Shown here piece after piece: positions 1 to 5,069 of a stretch of DNA of 5,104 nt. The notes under the pieces are model-generated. The model had not been told where the DNA came from, made no database searches, and worked only from the letters and a program-made list of their open reading frames with translations. The stretch comes from Bacteroidota bacterium (lineage in GTDB: Bacteria > Bacteroidota > Bacteroidia > Chitinophagales > Chitinophagaceae): positions 1 to 5,104 of the forward strand of contig JAEYVW010000385.1 in assembly GCA_023429365.1 (NCBI GenBank), read 5' to 3'. Both the position numbers and the translations under genes were made by a program. How positions within the stretch are numbered: position 1 is the first letter of the stretch; every line of letters starts with the position of its first letter.

Positions 1-153
1 AAAAAAAAGATAGCCTGGCTTAAATAGGAGAGGAATGTTTCTTGGATGCGGCTTGAAAATCGATAGATAAGAATCGGAGTTTCTAAAATACTACAAAAAA
101 CAATTACGGGGCTAATTTTTGGGGCAGTGATTTCAGATTTTTTTTTTGAGTGG

Positions 154-180
154 CCCACCGGCGTTAACACCGGTGGGTTT
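154..180 (+). terminator. GC-rich hairpin, probable intrinsic terminator
   Basis: CCCACCGG (154-161) pairs perfectly with CCGGTGGG (170-177). The 8-base loop can add one more G-C pair after a C/A mismatch, leaving a TTAA tetraloop. The hairpin is followed by TTT and then CTCC, a short U tract on the plus strand. The T10 run lies before the hairpin, and on the minus strand the hairpin is followed by A residues, so only the plus-strand reading resembles a Rho-independent terminator. It would serve a plus-strand gene left of the window. The weak tail is the main doubt. Confidence 0.55.
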
Positions 181-377
181 CTCCAGGAGGACGGTGGTTC
201 TTTCAGAACATAGGATTTGGAAATAGGGAACGGATCTTAAAAAATTTTATGGAATCACAATCGTTACTCGAATACAAAGTAACGTCCGCGCGGGTTCATT
301 GGAAATAGTGAATCATATCATTCTTAAGTCAATATTTACTGATCAATCATGTAGAACTACGACGACGGAAAACTACA

Positions 378-391
378 TCGTAAATCTACGA
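378..391. repeat. 5-4-5 inverted repeat TCGTA-N4-TACGA
   Basis: TCGTA (378-382) and TACGA (387-391) are perfect inverted copies around AATC. Nearby are a second small dyad, GTAG-AA-CTAC (351-360), and a further CTAC at 373-376, giving four CTAC/GTAG units in 41 bp. The density suggests a protein-binding region rather than a terminator, but no recognisable promoter or gene start is attached to it inside the window. Confidence 0.3.
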
Positions 392-410
392 ATAGGGCAG
401 GTTTAATGGG

Positions 411-460
411 AAAAACGGGAAAAATGCGAATGCTGGTTATGTCCCTGAGCCGATTCGCAT
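411..460 (-). terminator. Intrinsic terminator of the kinase/regulator operon
   Basis: Read on the minus strand, 33 nt after the regulator stop codon, ATGCGAAT (460-453) pairs perfectly with ATTCGCAT (431-424). Three further pairs (GCT/AGC) can form inside after a 2-nt bulge. The hairpin runs directly into a U-rich tail, TTTTTCCCGTTTTTCCC. Position, orientation and tail all fit a Rho-independent terminator. The modest GC content of the stem is the only weakness. Confidence 0.65.
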
Positions 461-492
461 GTTGTGGATCAAAAGGAAACGTTGCTATCAGA

Positions 493-1548
493 TCAATACA
501 GAAGGTTCTTTAATTTTTCCACATCTGTGATGCGGATCTTACCTTCCTTGATCTCGATTAGTTTTTCTGCCTTGAAATCACTAAGTGTCCGGATCAGCGA
601 TTCAGTGGCTGTACCTACATAATGGGCGATATCATCTCTTGAAATATCGATGATGATCCCATCGGCGTTGGGATTGTATTTGCCATGAAGATCAACCAGT
701 GCCTTGGCTACCCTTTTTCGAAGCGAACTATAGGCAAGGTTCAGCAGCCGTTCTTCTTTTTCCTTCACATTTTGCGTGATGATCCGGATAAATTTAGCGG
801 CTACATTGATATCACCGTAGATCATTTGGAGAAAATCTTCCCGGGGGATCTGCATAATATTAGCTTCTTCGAGTATCACCGCGTTGTCTTCGTAATTTTT
901 TTCATCGATCAGTGCCTGGTAACCGATTAAATCGCCATCAGTATAAATATTGGTGATATACTCTTTTCCATCTTCGTGCGTAAGCGTAGTTTTCACTTTC
1001 CCTTTTACAAGGAAGTATAAAAACCGGGGCCGCTTTTTTTCCTGGTAAAGTGTTTGTTTTTTAGGATAAGTTTCTATACTGTATTGCTCCGACAATTTAT
1101 CAAGGATGCCATTGTCTTTCACATCTTTTAAAAACTCGCTGATTCCCTGGGGCGACATGGAATATTTGGTATCGAATACCTCTGCCTTCTTTAACCTTAC
1201 TTCGATGGCGTTCAGCAACTCGATGTCCTCGAAGGGTTTTGTAATATAATCATCAGCCCCCATTTCCATACCTTTCCGGAGGTCAGACCTTTCGGTTTTG
1301 GCGGTAAGAAATATAAAAGGAATAGTTTGCGTATCCGGGTTTTTGCGAAGCAGGTGCAATACCCCATATCCATCCAGCTCCGGCATCATGATATCGCATA
1401 TTATCAGGTCCGGTTTTTCTTTTAAGGCCAGTTCAACACCTTTCTTCCCGTTCTCCGCGGCGATGGTCCTGTAACCTGCCATTTCCAGTATCTCGGCTGT
1501 GTTTTCCCGGATATCGTTATTGTCGTCAATTACTAAAACAGATTTCAT
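493..1548 (-). CDS. Response regulator with CRP/FNR-type DNA-binding output (REC-cNMP-HTH fusion)
   Basis: A 351-residue cytoplasmic transcription factor. Residues 1-120 are a receiver domain with the acidic pair D8/D9, phospho-acceptor D52 (ICDIMMPELDG), T82 and K104 (TKPF), all in canonical places. Residues about 145-255 form a CRP/FNR effector-type beta-roll, about 255-280 the dimer helix, and 281-351 a winged HTH. The recognition helix around T315-E316-S-L-I-R320 keeps the E and R that contact the TGA core in CRP and FNR. The only cysteine is C51, so there is no FNR-type Fe-S cluster. The residues aligned with CRP R82/S83 appear to be D221/N222, so cyclic-nucleotide binding is unlikely. 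The inference is that phosphorylation of D52 by the adjacent kinase replaces ligand control. Its ATG overlaps the kinase stop codon (ATGA), implying translational coupling. Annotation pipelines may label it only as response regulator or Crp/Fnr protein. Domain calls are secure; the target genes are inferred. Confidence 0.93.
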   Translation of the reverse strand: MKSVLVIDDNNDIRENTAEILEMAGYRTIAAENGKKGVELALKEKPDLIICDIMMPELDGYGVLHLLRKNPDTQTIPFIFLTAKTERSDLRKGMEMGADDYITKPFEDIELLNAIEVRLKKAEVFDTKYSMSPQGISEFLKDVKDNGILDKLSEQYSIETYPKKQTLYQEKKRPRFLYFLVKGKVKTTLTHEDGKEYITNIYTDGDLIGYQALIDEKNYEDNAVILEEANIMQIPREDFLQMIYGDINVAAKFIRIITQNVKEKEERLLNLAYSSLRKRVAKALVDLHGKYNPNADGIIIDISRDDIAHYVGTATESLIRTLSDFKAEKLIEIKEGKIRITDVEKLKNLLY

Positions 1549-2783
1549 AATACTATTCTTTTACGGGGGATGGTTATGCTGATAGTGGTTCCTTCATTGA
1601 GTTTGCTTTTTACATTAACTGATCCATGCATCAGGTCAATATATCTTTTAACGATATGCAGGCCTAGCCCGGTTCCCTGGATATTGACCGCGTTGGCGCC
1701 CCTGAAAAAACTCGAAAACAAGTGTTGCACATCTTCCTCAGCAACCCCGATTCCCTGGTCTGATACAGAAATTACCGCGTTTTCCTCGTTTACATAACCC
1801 CTGATCGTAATCTGCGTTTCTTCGCCAGAAAATTTAATGGCATTGGTGATGAGATTGATCAGGATATTTTTCAACAACTTCTTGTCACAAAGGATTTGTT
1901 CCTGGCCCTCGTATTCAAGTTCTGTGTGTTGACCCTCCTTAAGAAGTCCCTTCATTTCGTCCAGTACATCATTCAGGAAGTGCTTCAGATCAAGTTCATC
2001 CACATGCGTTTCCACTTTACCTTCATCCAACTTGCCCAAAGAAAGAAAATCTTCCAGGATCTCGTTGAGATGACGTACGGAATTTTTAATTTTTTCAATA
2101 TGCCTTACCCGCTTCGGTTGTTCTTCGGTGGTCTTGTATTTTTCGAGCAGTGACGCCGATGAAAGTACGGTGCTGAGCGGAGTACGAAATTCGTGTGATG
2201 CCATCGACACAAACCTGCTTTTGATCTCGCTCAGCTGCCGCTCCTTGTCTAAAGCTTCACTTAATTCTATTTGGGATTGTTCGAGGCGCTGCAACGCTTC
2301 TTTGAGGATCATGGTACGTTCTTCCACTTTCACTTCCAGCTCTGTATTCATCTTCCGGATCTGATTGCTTACTTTCTCCAATTGCTTTTGCTGCTCCAGC
2401 ATGTCCCTTTCGATTTCCTTGCGCCGGGTGATATCTACAATAAACGCGATTACGAAAAGCTCATCGTTTTTTTTGTAATGACTTAGGCTGACCTCAACTG
2501 CAATCTTGCTACCATCCTTTTTTTGGCCAAACAGATCCCGGCCATGACCCATGACCCGGTTGGAGGGTTGTTGATAAAAGCCTTCCCGCAAACCGTTATG
2601 ACTTGACTTGAATTGATCAGGGATCAGTACTTCGATCGGCTGGCCTACCAGTTCCTCACCCTTGTATCCGAATATTCTTTCGGCTGCGGGGTTGACCAAC
2701 ACGATATTTCCATCTTTGCCGGTGAGTATGATCCCCTCCGTTGCATTCTCAAACAAAGATGTCATGTGCGCCTGATCGAGCAT
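1545..2783 (-). CDS. Soluble PAS-domain histidine kinase, FixL-like
   Basis: A 412-residue sensor kinase with no membrane segment, so it senses a cytoplasmic signal. Residues 1-120 are one PAS domain that aligns gaplessly with the FixL haem-PAS core. H62 (in KSSHNG) sits where FixL carries its haem-ligand His, and R82 (GHGRDL), 20 residues later, matches the FixL distal Arg. The FixL positions 206 and 214 are not conserved (G68 and R76). Residues 120-190 are a long coiled coil. The HisKA H-box has H197 (SHEFRTPL). The ATPase domain has N310/N314 (N box), D342-G346 (DQGIG), F356-F360 and GTGLG at 370-374, so it should be active. The gene overlaps the downstream regulator by 4 bp, making them a cognate pair. 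An alternative start is M7 (2765). Haem binding and an O2/NO signal are inferences, since similar His/Arg patterns occur in PAS domains of unknown ligand. Confidence 0.93.
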   Translation of the reverse strand: MLDQAHMTSLFENATEGIILTGKDGNIVLVNPAAERIFGYKGEELVGQPIEVLIPDQFKSSHNGLREGFYQQPSNRVMGHGRDLFGQKKDGSKIAVEVSLSHYKKNDELFVIAFIVDITRRKEIERDMLEQQKQLEKVSNQIRKMNTELEVKVEERTMILKEALQRLEQSQIELSEALDKERQLSEIKSRFVSMASHEFRTPLSTVLSSASLLEKYKTTEEQPKRVRHIEKIKNSVRHLNEILEDFLSLGKLDEGKVETHVDELDLKHFLNDVLDEMKGLLKEGQHTELEYEGQEQILCDKKLLKNILINLITNAIKFSGEETQITIRGYVNEENAVISVSDQGIGVAEEDVQHLFSSFFRGANAVNIQGTGLGLHIVKRYIDLMHGSVNVKSKLNEGTTISITIPRKRIVL

Positions 2784-2808
2784 TCTCCAGATTCCGATTT
2801 AATTGCTG

Positions 2809-2816
2809 TAAATATA
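2809..2816 (-). promoter_or_regulatory. Possible -7 element for the kinase gene
   Basis: The minus strand reads TATATTTA, 7 of 8 matches to the Bacteroidota TAnnTTTG element. It would start transcription around 2802, giving a leader of about 20 nt before the ATG at 2783. No clear -33 TTG is visible at the right distance, so this is only a candidate. Confidence 0.3.
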
Positions 2817-2824
2817 AGTAAACG

Positions 2825-2858
2825 GGGCTATTGAAGCCGAAAATCGAAGTTGTAGCCC
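2825..2858 (-). repeat. Inverted repeat between flavodoxin and kinase genes
   Basis: GGGCTA (2825-2830) and TAGCCC (2853-2858) can form a 6-bp stem with a 22-nt loop on the minus-strand transcript. No U tract follows, so it is a poor intrinsic terminator. It could be an mRNA structure, part of the kinase regulatory region, or chance. Confidence 0.3.
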
Positions 2859-2893
2859 ATCAATATGCCTGATATTAAAGCGGAGCAAACTGT

Positions 2894-2910
2894 ATTGTTG
2901 CGCTCACAAT
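2894..2910. repeat. ATTGT-N7-ACAAT inverted repeat
   Basis: ATTGT (2894-2898) and ACAAT (2906-2910) are perfect inverted copies. On the minus strand the sequence reads AATTGTGAGCGC then AACAAT, which resembles a lac-type operator. It lies 31 bp past the flavodoxin stop codon and 111 bp before the kinase start. The same bases can fold with flanking GAGC (2883-2886) and GCTC (2902-2905) into an imperfect hairpin followed on the minus strand by CGCTTTAAT, so a weak terminator of the ric operon is an alternative reading. Confidence 0.3.
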
Positions 2911-2940
2911 TCAGTCCTGCACGTAAATCTCTGCTTATAT

Positions 2941-3483
2941 TCAGCTTAGTGCAACCGTTTTTGCATTTTCCAGGTAATATGTCCGCACGGCATGTAGTAG
3001 CGGTGCAAGGTTTTCTTTTTTAACATGGTCATAATCGGTTAGCATCGCCTTTTTAACATGAGGATCTTTGGTAAGGCGCGCACCCATTTTAAGCATAAGC
3101 CGGTCTTTCCAGGACAGGTTGTTGATTCGAAGCCGGCCAGGGAGGTAAAAAACGGTCAAATTTTTCTGCAATTCTTCCGGCACGCCATTTCGGATAGCGA
3201 TATCCAGTTTTTCAGATTCGTTCGCGGGTGTACCTGAAACGAGAAACAGGAAGATCCTGGCATCCCGAAGTGCAGCCAGGTTGTTTTTCAGCCAGGAGGT
3301 GATCTGCAGTTTACCGATATAAATACTTGTACCGATTAGGAAGAGTTCGGCTGCGGTCGATTTCAGGTCAATATTATCATCACTTTTATGAAGCGGGAAA
3401 TTGAGTTCATCCGCCAGCCACCTCGCATATTGAGCAGTGGCGCCGTATTTACCCTTAAAAATGACAAGGCTTTTCATACCCAT
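2941..3483 (-). CDS. HemG-like flavodoxin-domain protein (Flavodoxin_5 family)
   Basis: A 180-residue cytoplasmic protein, close to the 181 residues of E. coli HemG (menaquinone-dependent protoporphyrinogen IX dehydrogenase). The N-terminal strand and FMN phosphate loop are FKGKYGATAQYA (9-20, with T16). The second FMN-contact region is IGTSIYIGK (50-58), followed by VSGTP (82-86). The C-terminal half keeps HemG-like features: GRLRINNLSWKDRLMLKMG near 115-133 and LTDYDHV about 20 residues further on. It starts 8 bp after the ric stop codon, so the two are surely co-transcribed. The start could be M1 (3483) or M3 (3477); M3 aligns exactly with the HemG start. Two roles fit: haem synthesis under low oxygen, since haem is needed for cytochrome c and nitrogen-oxide enzymes, or electron supply to the neighbouring di-iron protein. 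The sequence does not decide between them. Confidence 0.85.
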   Translation of the reverse strand: MGMKSLVIFKGKYGATAQYARWLADELNFPLHKSDDNIDLKSTAAELFLIGTSIYIGKLQITSWLKNNLAALRDARIFLFLVSGTPANESEKLDIAIRNGVPEELQKNLTVFYLPGRLRINNLSWKDRLMLKMGARLTKDPHVKKAMLTDYDHVKKENLAPLLHAVRTYYLENAKTVALS

Positions 3484-3491
3484 TACTTTTT

Positions 3492-4292
3492 TTATTTATA
3501 AAGTGCTTTTAATTCCTTTTCGATCTGAAGGGCTTTCGGAAATAGAAGTTCATTTTCGAGGTATACATGCTGTGAAAGGTCAGTATCCAGCTCCTTTAAT
3601 TTAGAAAGTGCGACCTTATGCGTAACACAGGCGCTGGCTGGTGGCATATAATCATTAGTAAGTTCGCGGAATTTTGAGAGATATCGTCCAATATTTTCCT
3701 GTTCATGAAGGATAAGCGTGTCGATGGGTTTACGCAGGGTGCGAACCAGCAATGCCGCATAAGGTTCCCGGTCTTCATAACCATGGGCAATTTGCCGGAT
3801 ATACGGGAAAATAACCTTCTCCTCATGCTCTAGATGAGGGAATATCTCTTCGGAAAACGAGTGAAAGGACCCCATCAATTCACCCAGGTAAGGATATTTT
3901 GACTGGTGACCGCTGGTAAATTTTACCATGGTTTCCTTTAGGTCCGGCAAATTGTCATACAGGTAAGTATGATGTACGTTCACCAGGTAGTCGATCAGGA
4001 AGTCAATGTTCCATTTGCTGGAATCGACGGAGACCGCCATTCTTGTTACCCGCAATGTATCGGTTAGTTCATTCAGCACTTCCCCGAGATCGGCATTGAC
4101 CCGTTTGCAGGCTTCCTCCAGGGTAATATTGCCGCCACAACAAAAATTGATATTGTATTTTCGGAAAATGCCGGTCACCCGGTGATCGCGTATCACAAGG
4201 TCGGTTACGATAGATTCATGATGGATAGGTTCAATCCGCACCTGACAAGTTTTTGATTGACAATGATAATTTTTTGGCGCGCCTGTCCACAT
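3492..4292 (-). CDS. ric: Iron-sulfur cluster repair di-iron protein (RIC/YtfE/ScdA/DnrN family)
   Basis: A 266-residue cytoplasmic protein that restores Fe-S clusters damaged by nitric oxide or oxidants. Numbering is from the ATG at 4292. Residues about 28-85 are the ScdA_N (DUF542) domain with the signature NINFCCGG (C51, C52). Residues about 93-262 are a hemerythrin-type four-helix bundle. The likely di-iron ligands, all at expected places, are H108 (VHHTYL), H129 (SGHQSKYP), H153 and E157 (HLEHEEKVIFP), H196 (LHEQEN), and H242 and E246 (QHVYLENELLFP). An in-frame TTG at 4307 would add five residues, but the ATG is preferred; neither has a Shine-Dalgarno sequence. About 27 residues precede the conserved domain and include CQSKTC, longer than the usual family start. 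It is first in an operon with the flavodoxin gene and divergent from the cytochrome gene, a setting that supports a nitrosative-stress role beside denitrification. Confidence 0.92.
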   Translation of the reverse strand: MWTGAPKNYHCQSKTCQVRIEPIHHESIVTDLVIRDHRVTGIFRKYNINFCCGGNITLEEACKRVNADLGEVLNELTDTLRVTRMAVSVDSSKWNIDFLIDYLVNVHHTYLYDNLPDLKETMVKFTSGHQSKYPYLGELMGSFHSFSEEIFPHLEHEEKVIFPYIRQIAHGYEDREPYAALLVRTLRKPIDTLILHEQENIGRYLSKFRELTNDYMPPASACVTHKVALSKLKELDTDLSQHVYLENELLFPKALQIEKELKALYK

Positions 4293-4349
4293 GACCGCAG
4301 TCAGCAATCGTAATGATTTTTGACGATTCCCAAAATATCTTTTAGTTTA

Positions 4350-4363
4350 GTAGACGATTCTAC
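4350..4363. repeat. 5-4-5 inverted repeat GTAGA-N4-TCTAC
   Basis: GTAGA (4350-4354) and TCTAC (4359-4363) are perfect inverted copies around CGAT, the spacing typical of a CRP/FNR-class dimer site although the half-site lacks the TGA core. It sits 58 bp upstream of the ric ATG. GACGATTC also occurs twice as a direct repeat, at 4322-4329 and 4353-4360, 31 bp (three helical turns) apart. This is a candidate operator for ric. A near-match -7 element (minus strand TATTTTG, spacer one base short) lies at 4331-4337. Confidence 0.3.
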
Positions 4364-4370
4364 CTATTCC

Positions 4371-4382
4371 TGAGAGTGGTCA
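4371..4382. promoter_or_regulatory. Imperfect FNR-like site upstream of ric
   Basis: On the minus strand TTGAC-CACT-CTCAG gives the TGA-N6-TCA core shared by CRP and FNR sites, with one good half (TTGAC, 4 of 5 to FNR TTGAT) and one weaker half. The centre is at 4376.5, about 84 bp upstream of the ric ATG. Its distance to the only visible -7 candidate does not match a standard activator position, so confidence is low. Confidence 0.3.
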
Positions 4383-4455
4383 AACCCTTTCCCTTGGTAA
4401 GGTATTTGATAGCTTTATAGTGAGGACCCGGTTTTGAGTAATATCATCCTGGGAG

Positions 4456-4469
4456 GTGACGGTTGTCAC
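4456..4469. promoter_or_regulatory. Perfect CRP/FNR-type operator of the cytochrome c operon
   Basis: GTGAC (4456-4460), GGTT, GTCAC (4465-4469) is a perfect 5-4-5 palindrome. Read with its flanks it is GGTGA-N6-TCACA, 9 of 10 to the CRP consensus TGTGA-N6-TCACA, and it has the TGA-N6-TCA core common to FNR sites. The centre (4462.5) is 33 bp upstream of the centre of the -7 element at 4492-4499, so it lies near -41 relative to the expected start, the class II activator position. A further GGTGA at 4474-4478 makes a second partial dyad with TCAC at 4466-4469. The encoded REC-FNR regulator is the obvious local candidate to bind it, but another CRP/FNR protein of the cell could do so. Confidence 0.7.
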
Positions 4470-4491
4470 AAGCGGTGATTCCAGTGCGGAA

Positions 4492-4499
4492 TACATTTG
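4492..4499 (+). promoter_or_regulatory. Bacteroidota -7 promoter element (TACATTTG)
   Basis: TACATTTG matches the Bacteroidota primary-sigma element TAnnTTTG at all six fixed positions. Transcription would start near 4502-4504, leaving a leader of about 50 nt before the cytochrome ATG at 4552. No TTG lies at the usual -33 distance (the nearest, at 4463-4465, is about six bases too far and inside the palindrome). This fits a promoter that depends on an activator bound at the upstream palindrome. Confidence 0.65.
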
Positions 4500-4551
4500 T
4501 TCCATAAAAGAGTATTATACTACTTTTATTTATAACCTCCAATTCATCAAA

Positions 4552-5034
4552 ATGAAACGTACATCACAACTAGCAATTATTTTCATGCTTTCAGGCCTTT
4601 TCTTTTTAGGTGCCTGCAACAGCGAGCAAAAACCAGCTGACGAAACGACAGAAACAACGCCCGCAGACGGCACGGCAAACGATCAAAAAGAGGTGCATGG
4701 ATCAGAGATAAAGCCCGGTGATGTAGAACTGACCACACCACTTAATGCGGAGTGGATAGCCAGTGGCAAAGGCATTTACGAATTAAAATGCCAGGCCTGC
4801 CACAAACTAAATGATGAAAGGCTGGTAGGTCCGGGTTGGAAAGATATTACCAAGAAAAGAGAACCACATTGGATCATGAATATGATCACAAATGTTGATA
4901 TGATGCTGGAAACAGACCCCGAAGCACAAAAACTACTCGAGCAGTGCCTGGTCAGAATGCCCAATCAGAATATTACCAAAGATGAATCCCGCCAGATCCT
5001 GGAGTTTATGCGCGAGAACGATGGGGTCAAATAA
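4552..5034 (+). CDS. Monohaem cytochrome c lipoprotein, probable electron donor to N2O reductase
   Basis: A 160-residue exported lipoprotein. Residues 1-21 are a signal peptide with lipobox LGAC; C22 would be lipidated and anchored at the periplasmic side. Residues 23-65 are a low-complexity T/E/D-rich linker. The class I cytochrome c domain (66-160) has the haem motif CQACH (C80, C83, H84), GPGW at 93-96 and the sixth ligand M136 in RMPN. An additional cysteine, C132, lies four residues before that Met. The ATG at 4552 is chosen because it begins a proper signal peptide; an in-frame GTG at 4456 would lie inside the operator and upstream of the promoter. The gene follows the operator/promoter pair and leads an operon with the gene at 5070. 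Small cytochromes c directly upstream of clade II nosZ are known in Bacteroidota, which supports an electron-transfer role, but the partner gene is not visible enough to confirm it. Confidence 0.9.
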   Translation: MKRTSQLAIIFMLSGLFFLGACNSEQKPADETTETTPADGTANDQKEVHGSEIKPGDVELTTPLNAEWIASGKGIYELKCQACHKLNDERLVGPGWKDITKKREPHWIMNMITNVDMMLETDPEAQKLLEQCLVRMPNQNITKDESRQILEFMRENDGVK

Positions 5035-5069
5035 TGAGATCGCAACTATTCAATTAAATTAACACCAAT

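Larger units (their letters stand above)
1..492. other. Left-hand non-coding flank
   Basis: No convincing gene is visible here. All three plus-strand frames close within the first 30 bases, and no later frame looks like a protein. An 8-codon tail ending in TAG at 25-27 could be the end of a plus-strand gene lying left of the window, but there is nothing to support it. The stretch holds a T10 run (138-147), a strong hairpin (154-180), a 6-bp inverted repeat (CGTTAC 262-267 / GTAACG 279-284), a cluster of CTAC/GTAG motifs (351-391) and the terminator of the response-regulator operon (411-460). At nearly 500 bp it is long for a convergent gap, so a small RNA or a decayed gene cannot be excluded. 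Confidence 0.6.

Noticed and set aside
138..147. T10 run as the tail of a separate plus-strand terminator
   Set aside because: The bases just before it form at most a 3-bp stem, so there is no supporting hairpin.
309..320. TGA-N6-TCA core in the left flank
   Set aside because: The outer bases do not match CRP or FNR half-sites and no promoter is attached; one such core is not surprising in several hundred bases.
685..930. Plus-strand open frame opposite the response regulator, and similar frames opposite the kinase, ric and cytochrome genes
   Set aside because: These are antisense or out-of-frame shadows of genes with clear domain signatures, and they show no recognisable motifs.
4175..4185. 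TCACC-C-GGTGA palindrome
   Set aside because: It lies inside the ric coding sequence and its spacing does not match a CRP/FNR site; codon content explains it.
4276..4283. GGCGCGCC (AscI-type) octamer at the ric 5' end as a possible cloning junction
   Set aside because: The reading frame continues through it and there is no other vector-like sequence, so chance is the simplest explanation.
4456..4551. GTG start adding 32 residues to the cytochrome c protein
   Set aside because: The extension would begin inside the operator and upstream of the -7 element, and would bury the signal peptide and lipobox. The ATG at 4552 gives a normal lipoprotein start.
5034..5057. Seven-codon frame starting ATG at 5034, overlapping the cytochrome stop codon
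   Set aside because: It is too short to support, and its TAATGA overlap is easily produced by chance. The frame from 5070 is the better next gene.
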